DNA of 64,000 nucleotides from assembly GCF_008579165.1 (NCBI RefSeq), contig NZ_BKCN01000003.1; one strand, given 5' to 3'. Both the position numbers and the translations under genes were made by a program. The notes below the pieces were generated by a model, which was given only the letters and a program-made list of their open reading frames with translations, was not told the origin of the DNA and ran no database searches. Shown here piece by piece: positions 38,826 to 47,684 of this stretch (the first letter of the stretch is position 1; every line of letters begins with the position of its first letter). The stretch comes from Iodidimonas nitroreducens. GTDB lineage: Bacteria > Pseudomonadota > Alphaproteobacteria > Sphingomonadales > Rhodothalassiaceae.

Positions 38826-40634
38826 TCATAAAACCCATAAAACCAGATCGGGAAACAGCACGAGGATAAACACCATGGCGGCGGTCATCAGGAAAAACGG
38901 AAAGGCGGCAGCGGCAATGCGCCCCATCGGCTCGCCGGTCAGATCCTGCACCACAAAAAGATTGAAACCAATGGGGGGCGTGATCTGCGCCATTTCCACG
39001 GCGATCACCAGAAAAATGCCAAACCATAAAGGATCATAGCCAGCCCCCACCACAAGGGGCAGGGCAAGGGGTAAGGTCATCACGATCATGGATAGCCCAT
39101 CAAGCACCATGCCCAGCAGAATATAGAAAAGCAAAAGCAGGCTGATCAGGCCCAAAGGCGATAAATGCAGCGCATCCACCGCAGCAGCAGCGGCGGTTGG
39201 CAGGCCGAACAGGGCGGCGAGTTTTGACAGGAAAAAGGCCCCGGCCAGAATCAGCCCCAGCATTGATGAGGTCTCGATGCTGGCCATCAGGGCCTCGGTC
39301 AGCCGCGCAAAACTCAAGGCTTTGTGGAAGGCGGCAATGATCAAAGCGCCTGCCACCCCGATGATGGCGGCTTCGGATGGTCCGGCCAAACCCAGATACA
39401 GCGATCCGATCACCAGCCCGATCAATAAAATCACCGGCAACAGGGCGAAAAGCGCCTTGATTCTGCCCATTGCCGGTGCGCTATCTTTTAAGGGGCGCTG
39501 TTTTTTGCCCACCGAGGCCAAGGCCACCCAGGCCATATAACCCAAAGCCAGCAATAAGCCGGGCAGGATGCCGGCCAGAAAAAGCTTGAGGATAGAGACC
39601 TCGGCCAGCACACCATAGATGATCAAAACCAGCGATGGCGGGATCAGAAACCCCAGGGTTCCGGCCCCGCATAAGGAGCCCATGGCCAGCGAGCGATCAT
39701 AGCCGCGCTGTTCCAATTCGCGCATGGTGATCCGGCCGACAGTGGCGGTGGTGGCCGCCGATGAGCCGGAGACGGCAGCGAAAAGGGTGCATCCCACGAT
39801 ATTGCTGTGCAAAAGCCCGCCGGGCAGGGGGGTCATGAAGGGGGAAAGCCCGCGAAATAATTGGGCCGCCAGCCGGGTACGATTGAGAATTTCCCCCATC
39901 AGAATGAACAGGGGCAAAGCCGCAAGCTCGGCGGATGTGAGGCTGCGCCAAAGATCACCCGCCAGAAAGGCCAGAACATCGAGATCACGAAACAGGGACA
40001 GGCTGATGATGCCGGTGCCTAAAAGCGCCAGACCCACCCACAGCCCGGCCCCCAAAAGCAGGATCAAAAGGCTGGTGATGCTGATGATCAAGGCGCTCAT
40101 GAGCTGATCTTGCGCTGTTGAAGGCCGTTCCGCCTCACCGATGATCAGCCTGATGATGCGGGCTAAAAGCGCCAATGTCAGCACCAAAGGCCCAAGGCTG
40201 AATAAAAACTGTATGATCCATAAAGGCGTGCGGGTGGGAAAAAACGAGCGCATATCCCATTGCGCGCTCTCGATGGCATAGCGGATCAGGGCGTAGCTCA
40301 AAAGGGCGCTGATCAAAAAGGCGATGAGGCTGGCTGCCAGATCGAGCACCGAAATAAGGCATGCGGGCAGATGATCGCGCACCAGCATCACCCGGATATG
40401 GCGATGACGACGCAGGGCCTCGCCACTGCCAAGAAACAGGATCAAGGCCACCAGATAACCGCTATATTCCAAGGTGATGCCAAGGGATTGACCGATGCTG
40501 GCGCGCAGAATGATTTCAGCAAGCCCCAGTAAAAACAGCACCGCCAAACACAAAGCGCCTGCCCGGGCCGCCAACAGGCCAAGGGCATCGATCCCCTGCA
40601 AAAGTGGCGTAAGAATGGGGCGGCGTGGGGTCAT
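38826..40634 (-). CDS. TRAP transporter permease, fused small and large subunits (DctQ-DctM)
   Basis: 602 residues. The first about 170 residues are a DctQ-like four-helix unit (LILRASIGQSLGITLEYSG pattern, with helices to about residue 165). The remainder is the large DctM unit (GAGTLGFLIPPSLVLIIYG, TATVGRITMRELEQRGYDR and the terminal PPIGFNLFVVQDL). Such fusions exist in the DctM family. It moves an organic acid with Na+ or H+, fed by the adjacent periplasmic receptor. The start overlaps the receptor gene stop by four bases (ATGA). Confidence 0.9.
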   Translation of the reverse strand: MTPRRPILTPLLQGIDALGLLAARAGALCLAVLFLLGLAEIILRASIGQSLGITLEYSGYLVALILFLGSGEALRRHRHIRVMLVRDHLPACLISVLDLAASLIAFLISALLSYALIRYAIESAQWDMRSFFPTRTPLWIIQFLFSLGPLVLTLALLARIIRLIIGEAERPSTAQDQLMSALIISITSLLILLLGAGLWVGLALLGTGIISLSLFRDLDVLAFLAGDLWRSLTSAELAALPLFILMGEILNRTRLAAQLFRGLSPFMTPLPGGLLHSNIVGCTLFAAVSGSSAATTATVGRITMRELEQRGYDRSLAMGSLCGAGTLGFLIPPSLVLIIYGVLAEVSILKLFLAGILPGLLLALGYMAWVALASVGKKQRPLKDSAPAMGRIKALFALLPVILLIGLVIGSLYLGLAGPSEAAIIGVAGALIIAAFHKALSFARLTEALMASIETSSMLGLILAGAFFLSKLAALFGLPTAAAAAVDALHLSPLGLISLLLLFYILLGMVLDGLSMIVMTLPLALPLVVGAGYDPLWFGIFLVIAVEMAQITPPIGFNLFVVQDLTGEPMGRIAAAAFPFFLMTAAMVFILVLFPDLVLWVL

Positions 40635-41716
40635 CGGCGGTCCTTGTCGGTGCTTTGGCGGGGCATGGTTTTGATGGGCAGATCAAGGGGGGCGCGATGG
40701 GTGCGGATCAAAAAGCGATTGATGATCGGCGCACTGCCCGGAACCCTTTGGGCAAAGGCCGCCCAAAGGGGCCGCGCCTGTTCTTCCAATGCGGATTGGA
40801 GGGCGACATCGGGGATGATGATGCGCATCCCTTCGGCTTTGAGCCGGGCCAGTTTTTCCTGGTCGTCCGCTTTTGAAACAGCCCAGAAATCGGGCTCCAT
40901 ATCCTGGGCCAGATCAAACAGCGCCTGCTGATCTTCGGGGCTGAGCCTTGCCAGCGCCCGATCATTGATCACCATCAGATTTGTCAGCCAGCCATGATTG
41001 GTGCGATGGATGTGGCTTAAAAATTGCCAGTATTTCTGGGCCACTCCTGTGGTGGTCGAGGTCATCACCGCATCAAGGCTGCCGGTGGCAAGGGCGGGCA
41101 CCACATCGGCCGAGGCCATCTGGATCGGTGCCATGCCAAGGCTGCGGGCGAGATCGGTGGTGTTGGCATCGATGGTCCGCACCTTCTGGCCCTTAAAATC
41201 GGCAAGCTTATGAAAGGGGCGATCCGCATAGATATTCTGGGCGGGCCAGGGCACGGCATAAAGCAGCTGCATGCCATGGCGGGCCAATGTCTGTTTGATG
41301 ATCGGGCGGAAATCCTCATAAAGAATCTGCAATTCCTGCTGATCACGAACCAGAAAGGGGAGGGCATCAAGCCCTAGAATCGGAGCTTCGCCAACCTGCT
41401 GGAAACCGCCCATCTCGACCATGGCGATAAGATGATCCCGGGCGGCACGTAAGGACCCCGGCCCCTTGATGCCCAGAACCGCCCCGGGATGGAGCGCAAT
41501 CTCGACCCGGCCATGGGTGCGTTCGCGAATGCTTTGGGCAAAAAGCCGGGCATTTTTGACGTGAAATTCCTCAGCCCCCCAGGGCAATGACAGATCAAGG
41601 GGGGCGGCGGGCCGCTCCACCAATCGCGATAGCCCGAAGGTCAACAGGGAAAGCGCCATGATCAGCATCAGGGCCTGAAGGATTTGGGCTAGGGACATGG
41701 CGCGATTTTGGGTCAT
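40631..41716 (-). CDS. TRAP transporter substrate-binding protein (DctP family)
   Basis: 361 residues. An N-terminal hydrophobic helix (LMLIMALSLLTFGLSRLV) acts as signal or anchor. The body is a DctP-type periplasmic receptor: ADFKGQKVRTIDANTTDLAR is the ligand-binding strand region with the usual R at a conserved place, and VVPALATGSLDAVMTST follows. The ligand is probably a carboxylate, unspecified. Translated with the fused permease. Confidence 0.88.
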   Translation of the reverse strand: MTQNRAMSLAQILQALMLIMALSLLTFGLSRLVERPAAPLDLSLPWGAEEFHVKNARLFAQSIRERTHGRVEIALHPGAVLGIKGPGSLRAARDHLIAMVEMGGFQQVGEAPILGLDALPFLVRDQQELQILYEDFRPIIKQTLARHGMQLLYAVPWPAQNIYADRPFHKLADFKGQKVRTIDANTTDLARSLGMAPIQMASADVVPALATGSLDAVMTSTTTGVAQKYWQFLSHIHRTNHGWLTNLMVINDRALARLSPEDQQALFDLAQDMEPDFWAVSKADDQEKLARLKAEGMRIIIPDVALQSALEEQARPLWAAFAQRVPGSAPIINRFLIRTHRAPLDLPIKTMPRQSTDKDRR

Positions 41717-41821
41717 GACAGCTGATCAAAGCCGGTTGGGATAGCGGCTGTCAATCCTGAGAGCTTGCCGATTGTGCTGCGCTGCACTAAAAGGGCCCAA
41801 TATATGGCATAAGTCTATGGC

Positions 41822-42727
41822 ATGAGCATGGATCCTCTGATGAGCGCGATCAGCCAGATAAATTCGCCCGAAAACCCCATGGATGTGGTGCGCAGCATTG
41901 CTGATCTGCGGGATCGCGTAGGGGACTGGAAGGCTAAGGGCCTGAAGGTTGGGCTGGTGCCCACTATGGGGGCGCTGCATGAAGGCCATCTTTCGCTGGT
42001 GCGCAGGCTGGCGCAGGATGTGGATCGGGTGATCGTTTCGATTTTTGTTAATCCCGCGCAATTTGGCCCTCAGGAAGATTTCGCGGCCTATCCCCGGCAG
42101 GAAGCGCTTGATTGCCTGCGCTTGCAGGGCACGCCGGCCGATCTGGTTTATGCCCCTGCGGCGGATGTAATGTATCCCCCCGGTTTTTTAACCTCGGTGC
42201 GGGTGGGGCGTATCACCGATGATCTGGAAGGCGCCGTGCGCCCCGGCCATTTCGATGGTGTGGCCACCGTGGTTTTGAAGCTTTTCACCCAAAGCGGCTG
42301 CGATGCCGCCATTTTCGGGGAAAAGGATTATCAGCAATTGGTGATGATCCGGCATATGGTGCGTAATCTGGATCTGCCTGTGGAGATTCTGGGCGGTGCC
42401 ATCGTGCGCGAAGCCGATGGTTTGGCCGCTTCATCGCGCAATGTGTATTTAAGCGCGCCGCAGCGTAAAATAGCCGGAAAGCTCAATGTGATTTTGGCGG
42501 ATTTGCGGGCAAAGGCCTTGGCGGGGGCAGGGGCGGGGGCGGATCTCGGAGCTTTGGAGCAGATGGGAACAAGGGCCCTTATTGATGCGGGCTTTGATCG
42601 CGTGGATTATGTCAGCTTTCGCGATGCACAAAGCCTTGAGACCATCACCACCCTCAATGCCCCGGCGCGGCTTTTGGCGGTGGCCCGCCTTGGCCCCACC
42701 CGGCTTTTGGATAATCTGGCGATCTGA
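41822..42727 (+). CDS. panC: Pantothenate synthetase
   Basis: Joins pantoate and beta-alanine using ATP. It has VPTMGALHEGHLSLV (HIGH-like motif), IFVNPAQFGPQEDF and AIFGEKDYQQLVMIRHMV. 301 residues, including a roughly 20-residue N-terminal extension before MDVVRSIADLRD, so a later start (ATG 41879) is possible. No panB is beside it. The gap upstream holds TGCTGCGCTGCA, a match to the TGC-rich sites near the phasin gene. Confidence 0.94.
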   Translation: MSMDPLMSAISQINSPENPMDVVRSIADLRDRVGDWKAKGLKVGLVPTMGALHEGHLSLVRRLAQDVDRVIVSIFVNPAQFGPQEDFAAYPRQEALDCLRLQGTPADLVYAPAADVMYPPGFLTSVRVGRITDDLEGAVRPGHFDGVATVVLKLFTQSGCDAAIFGEKDYQQLVMIRHMVRNLDLPVEILGGAIVREADGLAASSRNVYLSAPQRKIAGKLNVILADLRAKALAGAGAGADLGALEQMGTRALIDAGFDRVDYVSFRDAQSLETITTLNAPARLLAVARLGPTRLLDNLAI

Positions 42728-42753
42728 AGGGCGGCCCGATGATCGGGGATTTT

Positions 42754-43509
42754 TCAGTGATCGGCTCTGAGCATCGTGCGGGCTTTTTGAAAGCGCGGAT
42801 CGCGTGATAGCAGCTCATAATGGCGACATAAAACCCCGATATCCAAGGCCCATGGGGTGCGGAGCTTGTGGATGACCGAAAGCACGGCATCGGGAAAGCG
42901 CAGCCAATGGGCAGGCTCGGTGCATTGCCGTTCGATCAATTCTGCCGTGCGCCCCATCACCTCGATTCGTTCGATCAGCCGCACCCCATAGCCCGGCGGG
43001 GTGCTTTGCACATCCCGATAGAGGCTTTCAAAAGCCATATCCACCAGAGCCCGATCTTTTTTGATTTGCGGCAGCAGGGGGGCGATGGGGTTCATGGTTT
43101 CCAGCATATCCATAGCGGCATGACGAGCCACCAAGGGCAAAGCGCGAAAGCCGCTGGTCAGCCAAAAGGCCATGCGGTCGATCATGTGATTGAGGGCTTC
43201 ACCTTTGATCAGAAAATCGTCGCCGCCGCAGCGTAATCCTTGCAACACGCTTTCAACCGTATCATTGGCCGATAAAAACAGGATGGGGCAGGGGCGGGGG
43301 CCGCGCTGCAACAGGCGCAGCGCCACATCATGGCCACTCAGCCCCGGCATTTCCACATCCGAGACGATCAAATGCGGCTTTTGGCGATGAAGAAATTCCA
43401 AAGCCTGATCGCCTGCCGTGCACAGCTTTACATTAAAGCCGCGCTTTTGGATCGCGGCCCCATAAAGGCGGCCAATCGCCGGATCATCGTCGATCAGAAG
43501 GATCGTCAA
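42754..43509 (-). CDS. Response regulator with a C-terminal domain of unknown type
   Basis: 251 residues. The receiver domain (ILLIDDDPAIGRLYGAAI, phosphorylatable Asp in LIVSDVEMPGLSG, then ILFLSANDTVESV) takes the first 120. The rest (HAAMDMLETMNPIAPLLPQ, then DAVLSVIHKLRTPWALDIG) does not match any DNA-binding, GGDEF or HPt output domain I recognise. Start is TTG 43509, preceded by AAAGGTG. No histidine kinase is adjacent. Mode of output unknown. Confidence 0.78.
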   Translation of the reverse strand: MTILLIDDDPAIGRLYGAAIQKRGFNVKLCTAGDQALEFLHRQKPHLIVSDVEMPGLSGHDVALRLLQRGPRPCPILFLSANDTVESVLQGLRCGGDDFLIKGEALNHMIDRMAFWLTSGFRALPLVARHAAMDMLETMNPIAPLLPQIKKDRALVDMAFESLYRDVQSTPPGYGVRLIERIEVMGRTAELIERQCTEPAHWLRFPDAVLSVIHKLRTPWALDIGVLCRHYELLSRDPRFQKARTMLRADH

Positions 43510-43551
43510 ACCTGCACCTTTTTCATTCTTTTTCCGGGTTTGTATCGATGT

Positions 43552-45026
43552 TTAGATCAGAATCAGTGCGGCCAGGCCCAAAAAGGCGAAAAAGCCCACG
43601 ACATCGGTGATCGTGGTGACAAAAACACTTGAAGCCACAGCCGGATCGATACCGAAACGATCCAGCATCATCGGGATCAGGATACCCGAAAGCCCGGCCA
43701 TCACGATATTGATGATCATCGCGGCTGCCAAAACAAAAGCCAGCAATATATCGCCAAACCAGATGATCCCCACAAAGCCGACGATGACGGCAAGAGCCGC
43801 GCCATTGATCAGGGCGACCATCAGTTCCTTATTGACGATGCGCATGGCATTGGCTGGCGAAAGTTCCTTGGTGGCCAAAGCCCGCACCGCCACGGCCATC
43901 GTCTGGGTCCCGGCATTGCCCCCCATCGAGCAACAATGGGCATCAAAACCGCCAAAGCCACCATGGTTTCCAATGTGGCTTCAAACAGGCCGATCACCAT
44001 TGAGGCCAGAATGGCCGTTCCCATATTCACGAACAGCCAGATGAAGCGGGTTCGGGTCACATCGCGGATGGAATTATTGACATCGCCCTCGCTGACCCCG
44101 GCAAGGGCCAGAATATCCTCGCTCGCCTCATCCTCGATAACGCCGACGATATCATCAACGGTGATCACCCCCACAAGGCGGCCATGTTCATTCACCACCC
44201 CGGCGGAAATCAGATGGTATTTGGCAAATTGCCGGGCCACTTCCTCCTGATCGGTGCTGACCGAGACGATATGCGGCTCCGGGGTCATCACATCCCGGAT
44301 GCGAACCGGCCGCTGGCAGCCCAAAAGCCGCGATAAAGGGACCGTGCCAATGGGCCGATAAGTAGGATCGATGACGATGAGTTCATAAAAATCCCGGGGC
44401 TGCTCATGATCATCATGGGCCCGCAGATAATCGATGGTTTGGCCGACGCTCCAGAATTCCGGCACCGCCACCAGATCGCGCTGCATCAGACGTCCGGCGC
44501 TATCTTCGGGGAAGGCGAGGCCTTCCTCCAACGCCATCCGATCCTCACGGGTCAGGGCATGAAGCACCTGATGCTGGGCATCGGCATCCAGATCTTCGAG
44601 AATATAAACCGCATCATCGGTATCAAGCTGCTGCACCGCATCGGCGATCACCTGTGGCGAGATCACCCTGATCACATCATCAAAGGCGGCGCCTTCCAGT
44701 TCCGACAGGAAAATCGGATCAAGGCTATCGGCCACCAGCACCGCCAAAGTCCGGCGTTCTTCAGGGGGCAGCACCTCGAACAGATCGGCGATATCAGCCA
44801 CATGCTGTTCGGCCACCAGGGATCGCGCCAGCTCACGATCTTCGGCATGAACGGCTTCAATGACCGAGCGCACGAAATCCGGCTGCAGATGAATATCCAT
44901 GCCGTAGTTCAGATCCTGAGCGATTTCCGATGCTTTGCTTTGGGATTGATCCTCCCCGCCATGTTCGGATTGAGCGCGTTCCGGATCTTTGGTCATCAGA
45001 TCATCTTGATCTTCCGGCGCGCTCAT
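43552..45026 (-). CDS. mgtE: Magnesium transporter MgtE; frame broken
   Basis: About 490 residues after repair. Cytosolic N domain (LFEVLPPEERRTLAVL, LEDLDADAQHQVLHAL), two CBS domains (PIGTVPLSRLLGCQRPV; GVVNEHGRLVGVITVDDIV), then five membrane helices including MGGNAGTQTMAVAVRAL at the pore. The break lies near 43929-43931; one added base changes VARWGAMPG to VASMGGNAG and carries on to the final LGLAALILI. ATG 45026 follows AAGGAGA, so the upstream in-frame extension to 45176 across the tRNA is not used. Confidence 0.9.
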
Positions 45027-45096
45027 AAGCGTCTCCTTGGTCAGGGGAAAACAGGATCGATCATAAGGGAAGGCCAGATCGGGGCCTATCATAAAC

Positions 45097-45128
45097 GAAA
45101 GCCCGCAGGCGGTCACCTGCGGGCTTTC
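45097..45128 (-). terminator. Stem-loop terminator between tRNA-Leu and mgtE
   Basis: A perfect 13-base-pair stem (GAAAGCCCGCAGG with CCTGCGGGCTTTC) around a 6-base loop. It is followed on the minus strand by a short T-rich tail (GTTTAT). It ends the tRNA-Leu transcript. Confidence 0.72.
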
Positions 45129-45130
45129 AT

Positions 45131-45219
45131 TGGTGCGGACGAGAAGACTCGAACTTCCACGGGGTATTAGCCCCACAGCGACCTCAACGCTGCGCGTCTA
45201 CCAGTTCCGCCACGTCCGC
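45131..45219 (-). tRNA. tRNA-Leu (anticodon GAG)
   Basis: Cloverleaf on the minus strand with GCGGACG/CGTCCGC acceptor pairing, a long variable arm, anticodon loop TTGAGGT (anticodon GAG) and an encoded CCA. Confidence 0.95.
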
Positions 45220-45306
45220 GTAAACCGAATTGCCGTATAACCAAGCACGGGATGCGCCGCAAGGGTTAATGTTTATATTGATGAAAAAGAATCCATGGAA
45301 AAGCGG

Positions 45307-46620
45307 TCAGCCAACGTTTTTGCGCCCGATCCCCCTATATTCAAAACCATGGGCCTGCGGCTCGCCACGGCCATAGATATTGCGCAGATCCACCAGTATG
45401 CGCTGGCGCAGCAATGAACCGACGCGATCCAGATCAAGGGCCCGGAATTGGTTCCATTCCGTGAGGATCACCAGAATATCTGCCTTGTCCATGGTGGCAT
45501 AGGCATCATCGCAATAAGTGATCTCGGGCAGCAGTTTTCTCGCCTCTTCCATGCCTTCGGGATCATAGGCGGCGATGGTTGCCCCGGCTTTGAGCAGGGC
45601 AGGGACGATATCAAGGCTGGGGCTATCGCGCATATCATCGGTATTGGGCTTGAAGGTCAGCCCCAAAAGGGCGACATGCTTGCCTTTGGCCGATCCGCCA
45701 AGGGCTTTGATGATCCGGTCTGCCATGGATTTCTTGCGCTGATCATTGGCATCCACAGTGGCCTGCACGATGCGCAGGGGCCTGTTGATTTCTTCGGCGG
45801 TGCGCAACAGGGCCAGCGTATCCTTGGGGAAACAACTGCCGCCATAGCCCGGCCCGGCATTGAGAAATTTGCGGCCGATGCGATTATCCAGCCCGATGCC
45901 TTTGGCCACATCCTGCACTTCGGCGCCCAATTCCTCGCACAGATCGGCGATTTCATTGATGAAGCTGATTTTAGTCGCGAGAAAGGCATTGGCGGCATAT
46001 TTGATCAGTTCCGCGCTTTCAAGTGCGGTAAACATCACCGGCGTTTCATTGAGGAACAAGGGCCGGTACAGCTCGCGAATGACCGCTTGCGCGCGCTCTG
46101 AACGGGTGCCGACGATCACCCGATCAGGATGCATGAAATCATCGATGGCCGCCCCTTCACGCAAAAATTCGGGATTGGAAGCCACATCCCATTCCTTGTC
46201 GCCCGCCCGATCGCGCAAAATCTTTTCCACCTGTGCGCCGGTGCCCACGGGAACGGTGGATTTGGTGATCACCACGGTATAGCCATAAAGCAGATCGGCA
46301 ATATCTTCGGCCGCTTTATACACATAGCTCAAATCGGCATGGCCATCGCCGCGCCGCGAGGGGGTGCCCACAGCGATGAACACCGCATCAGATGCCCCCA
46401 CGCTATCGCCAAGCCGGGTGGAAAAATCCAGCCGTCCGGCTTTCACATTCCGCTCCACCAAAGCATCGAGGCCCGGTTCGAAAATCGGAATTGATCCTGC
46501 CTTCAAAGCCTTAATTTTATCCGCATTCACATCAACACAGGTGACATGATGACCAAATTCCGAAAAACAGGCCCCCGATACCAGGCCCACATAGCCTGTC
46601 CCCACAACTGTAACACGCAT
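45307..46620 (-). CDS. ugd: UDP-glucose 6-dehydrogenase
   Basis: Oxidises UDP-glucose to UDP-glucuronate with two NAD+. N-terminal GTGYVGLVSGACFSEFGH binds NAD. The catalytic Cys is in PGYGGSCFPKDTLAL. The C-terminal domain has LTFKPNTDDMRDSPS. 437 residues. It sits 14 bases after galU on the same strand, so the pair makes UDP-glucose and then UDP-glucuronate, a likely feed for the polysaccharide exported by the SLBB/YjbH module. Confidence 0.95.
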   Translation of the reverse strand: MRVTVVGTGYVGLVSGACFSEFGHHVTCVDVNADKIKALKAGSIPIFEPGLDALVERNVKAGRLDFSTRLGDSVGASDAVFIAVGTPSRRGDGHADLSYVYKAAEDIADLLYGYTVVITKSTVPVGTGAQVEKILRDRAGDKEWDVASNPEFLREGAAIDDFMHPDRVIVGTRSERAQAVIRELYRPLFLNETPVMFTALESAELIKYAANAFLATKISFINEIADLCEELGAEVQDVAKGIGLDNRIGRKFLNAGPGYGGSCFPKDTLALLRTAEEINRPLRIVQATVDANDQRKKSMADRIIKALGGSAKGKHVALLGLTFKPNTDDMRDSPSLDIVPALLKAGATIAAYDPEGMEEARKLLPEITYCDDAYATMDKADILVILTEWNQFRALDLDRVGSLLRQRILVDLRNIYGRGEPQAHGFEYRGIGRKNVG

Positions 46621-46633
46621 ATATCCTGCTCCG

Positions 46634-47506
46634 TTAAATGCTGAGCGATTTTAAATAGTCGGCGAATTCCGATCCAAGGTCATCTCGTTCCAGCGCCATG
46701 GCCACGGTGGCTTTTAGAAACCCGAGTTTGTCGCCGCAATCATAGCGTGTTCCGCTAAAACGAAAACCGTGGAAAGGCTGTTGGCCGATCAGATGGACCA
46801 TGGCATCGGTCAATTGAATTTCACCGCCCGCACCGCGTTCCTTGCGAGCCAGCGCATCAAAAAGCTGGGGCTGCAATATATAGCGGCCAATGATCGATAA
46901 AGTTGAGGGGGCATCGGCGGGCAGGGGTTTTTCCACCAGCCCTTTGACCGTGACCAGATCCCCATCATTTTGATCCGCATCCACAATCCCATAGCGCTGG
47001 GTTTGATCCCGGGGCACATCCATCACCGCCAGCAGATTGCCGCCTTTTTCTTCATAAGCCTCCATCATCTGCTTTAGGCAGGGCACCTGGGCCTGCACCA
47101 GATCATCGGGCAGCAGCACGGCAAAGGGTTCATCCCCCACCAGATTGCGCGCACACCATACGGCATGGCCCAGCCCCAGCGGCTTTTGCTGGCGCGTATA
47201 GCTGACGCCGCCAGCCTTGGGGATGATCGACTGGACGATTTCAAGGGCTTCATCCTTACCGCGTTCGGCCAGGGTGGCTTCCAGCTCGAAGGCATGATCA
47301 AAATGATCTTCCAGAAGATATTTGCCTCGACCGGTGACGAAGATGATTTCCTCGATGCCCGCAGCAAAGGCTTCTTCTACGGCATATTGAATGATCGGCT
47401 TATCGACAACCGGCAGCATTTCTTTCGGCATGGCTTTCGTTGCCGGAAGAAAGCGCGTTCCCAATCCGGCTACGGGCATCACCGCCTTGCGGACTTTGGC
47501 TTTCAT
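46634..47506 (-). CDS. galU: UTP-glucose-1-phosphate uridylyltransferase
   Basis: Makes UDP-glucose. N-terminal nucleotide-binding motif GLGTRFLPATKAMPKE, then VDKPIIQYAVEEA and GLGHAVWCAR. 290 residues. ATG 47506 has a strong AAGGGGAA site. Upstream of ugd in the same operon; the gap before it holds the clpA terminator. Confidence 0.95.
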   Translation of the reverse strand: MKAKVRKAVMPVAGLGTRFLPATKAMPKEMLPVVDKPIIQYAVEEAFAAGIEEIIFVTGRGKYLLEDHFDHAFELEATLAERGKDEALEIVQSIIPKAGGVSYTRQQKPLGLGHAVWCARNLVGDEPFAVLLPDDLVQAQVPCLKQMMEAYEEKGGNLLAVMDVPRDQTQRYGIVDADQNDGDLVTVKGLVEKPLPADAPSTLSIIGRYILQPQLFDALARKERGAGGEIQLTDAMVHLIGQQPFHGFRFSGTRYDCGDKLGFLKATVAMALERDDLGSEFADYLKSLSI

Positions 47507-47611
47507 GGTTTCCCCTTTTCGATCGTTCCGTTGCTTAATGTCGTCCAGCCCTGTCTTGCTGTCTATCCGTTTATCGGCTTTTTATGCACGGCGAGATATC
47601 ACCAAATTACA

Positions 47612-47645
47612 AAAAAAGCATGCCTTATCCAAGACATGCTTTTTT
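47612..47645 (-). terminator. clpA: Terminator of the clpA transcript
   Basis: Arms AAAAAAGCATG and CATGCTTTTTT pair around a 12-base loop, with a long T run on both strands. It lies 40 bases beyond the clpA stop. The A and T runs mean it could work in both directions. Confidence 0.8.
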
Positions 47646-47684
47646 GCGTAGAGGCGATCGGCCAATGATCATGCGCCCATGGGG

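Noticed and set aside
45027..45176. N-terminal extension of MgtE to 45176
   Set aside because: It would run through the terminator hairpin and into tRNA-Leu. The ATG at 45026 has a strong AAGGAGA site and matches the family start.
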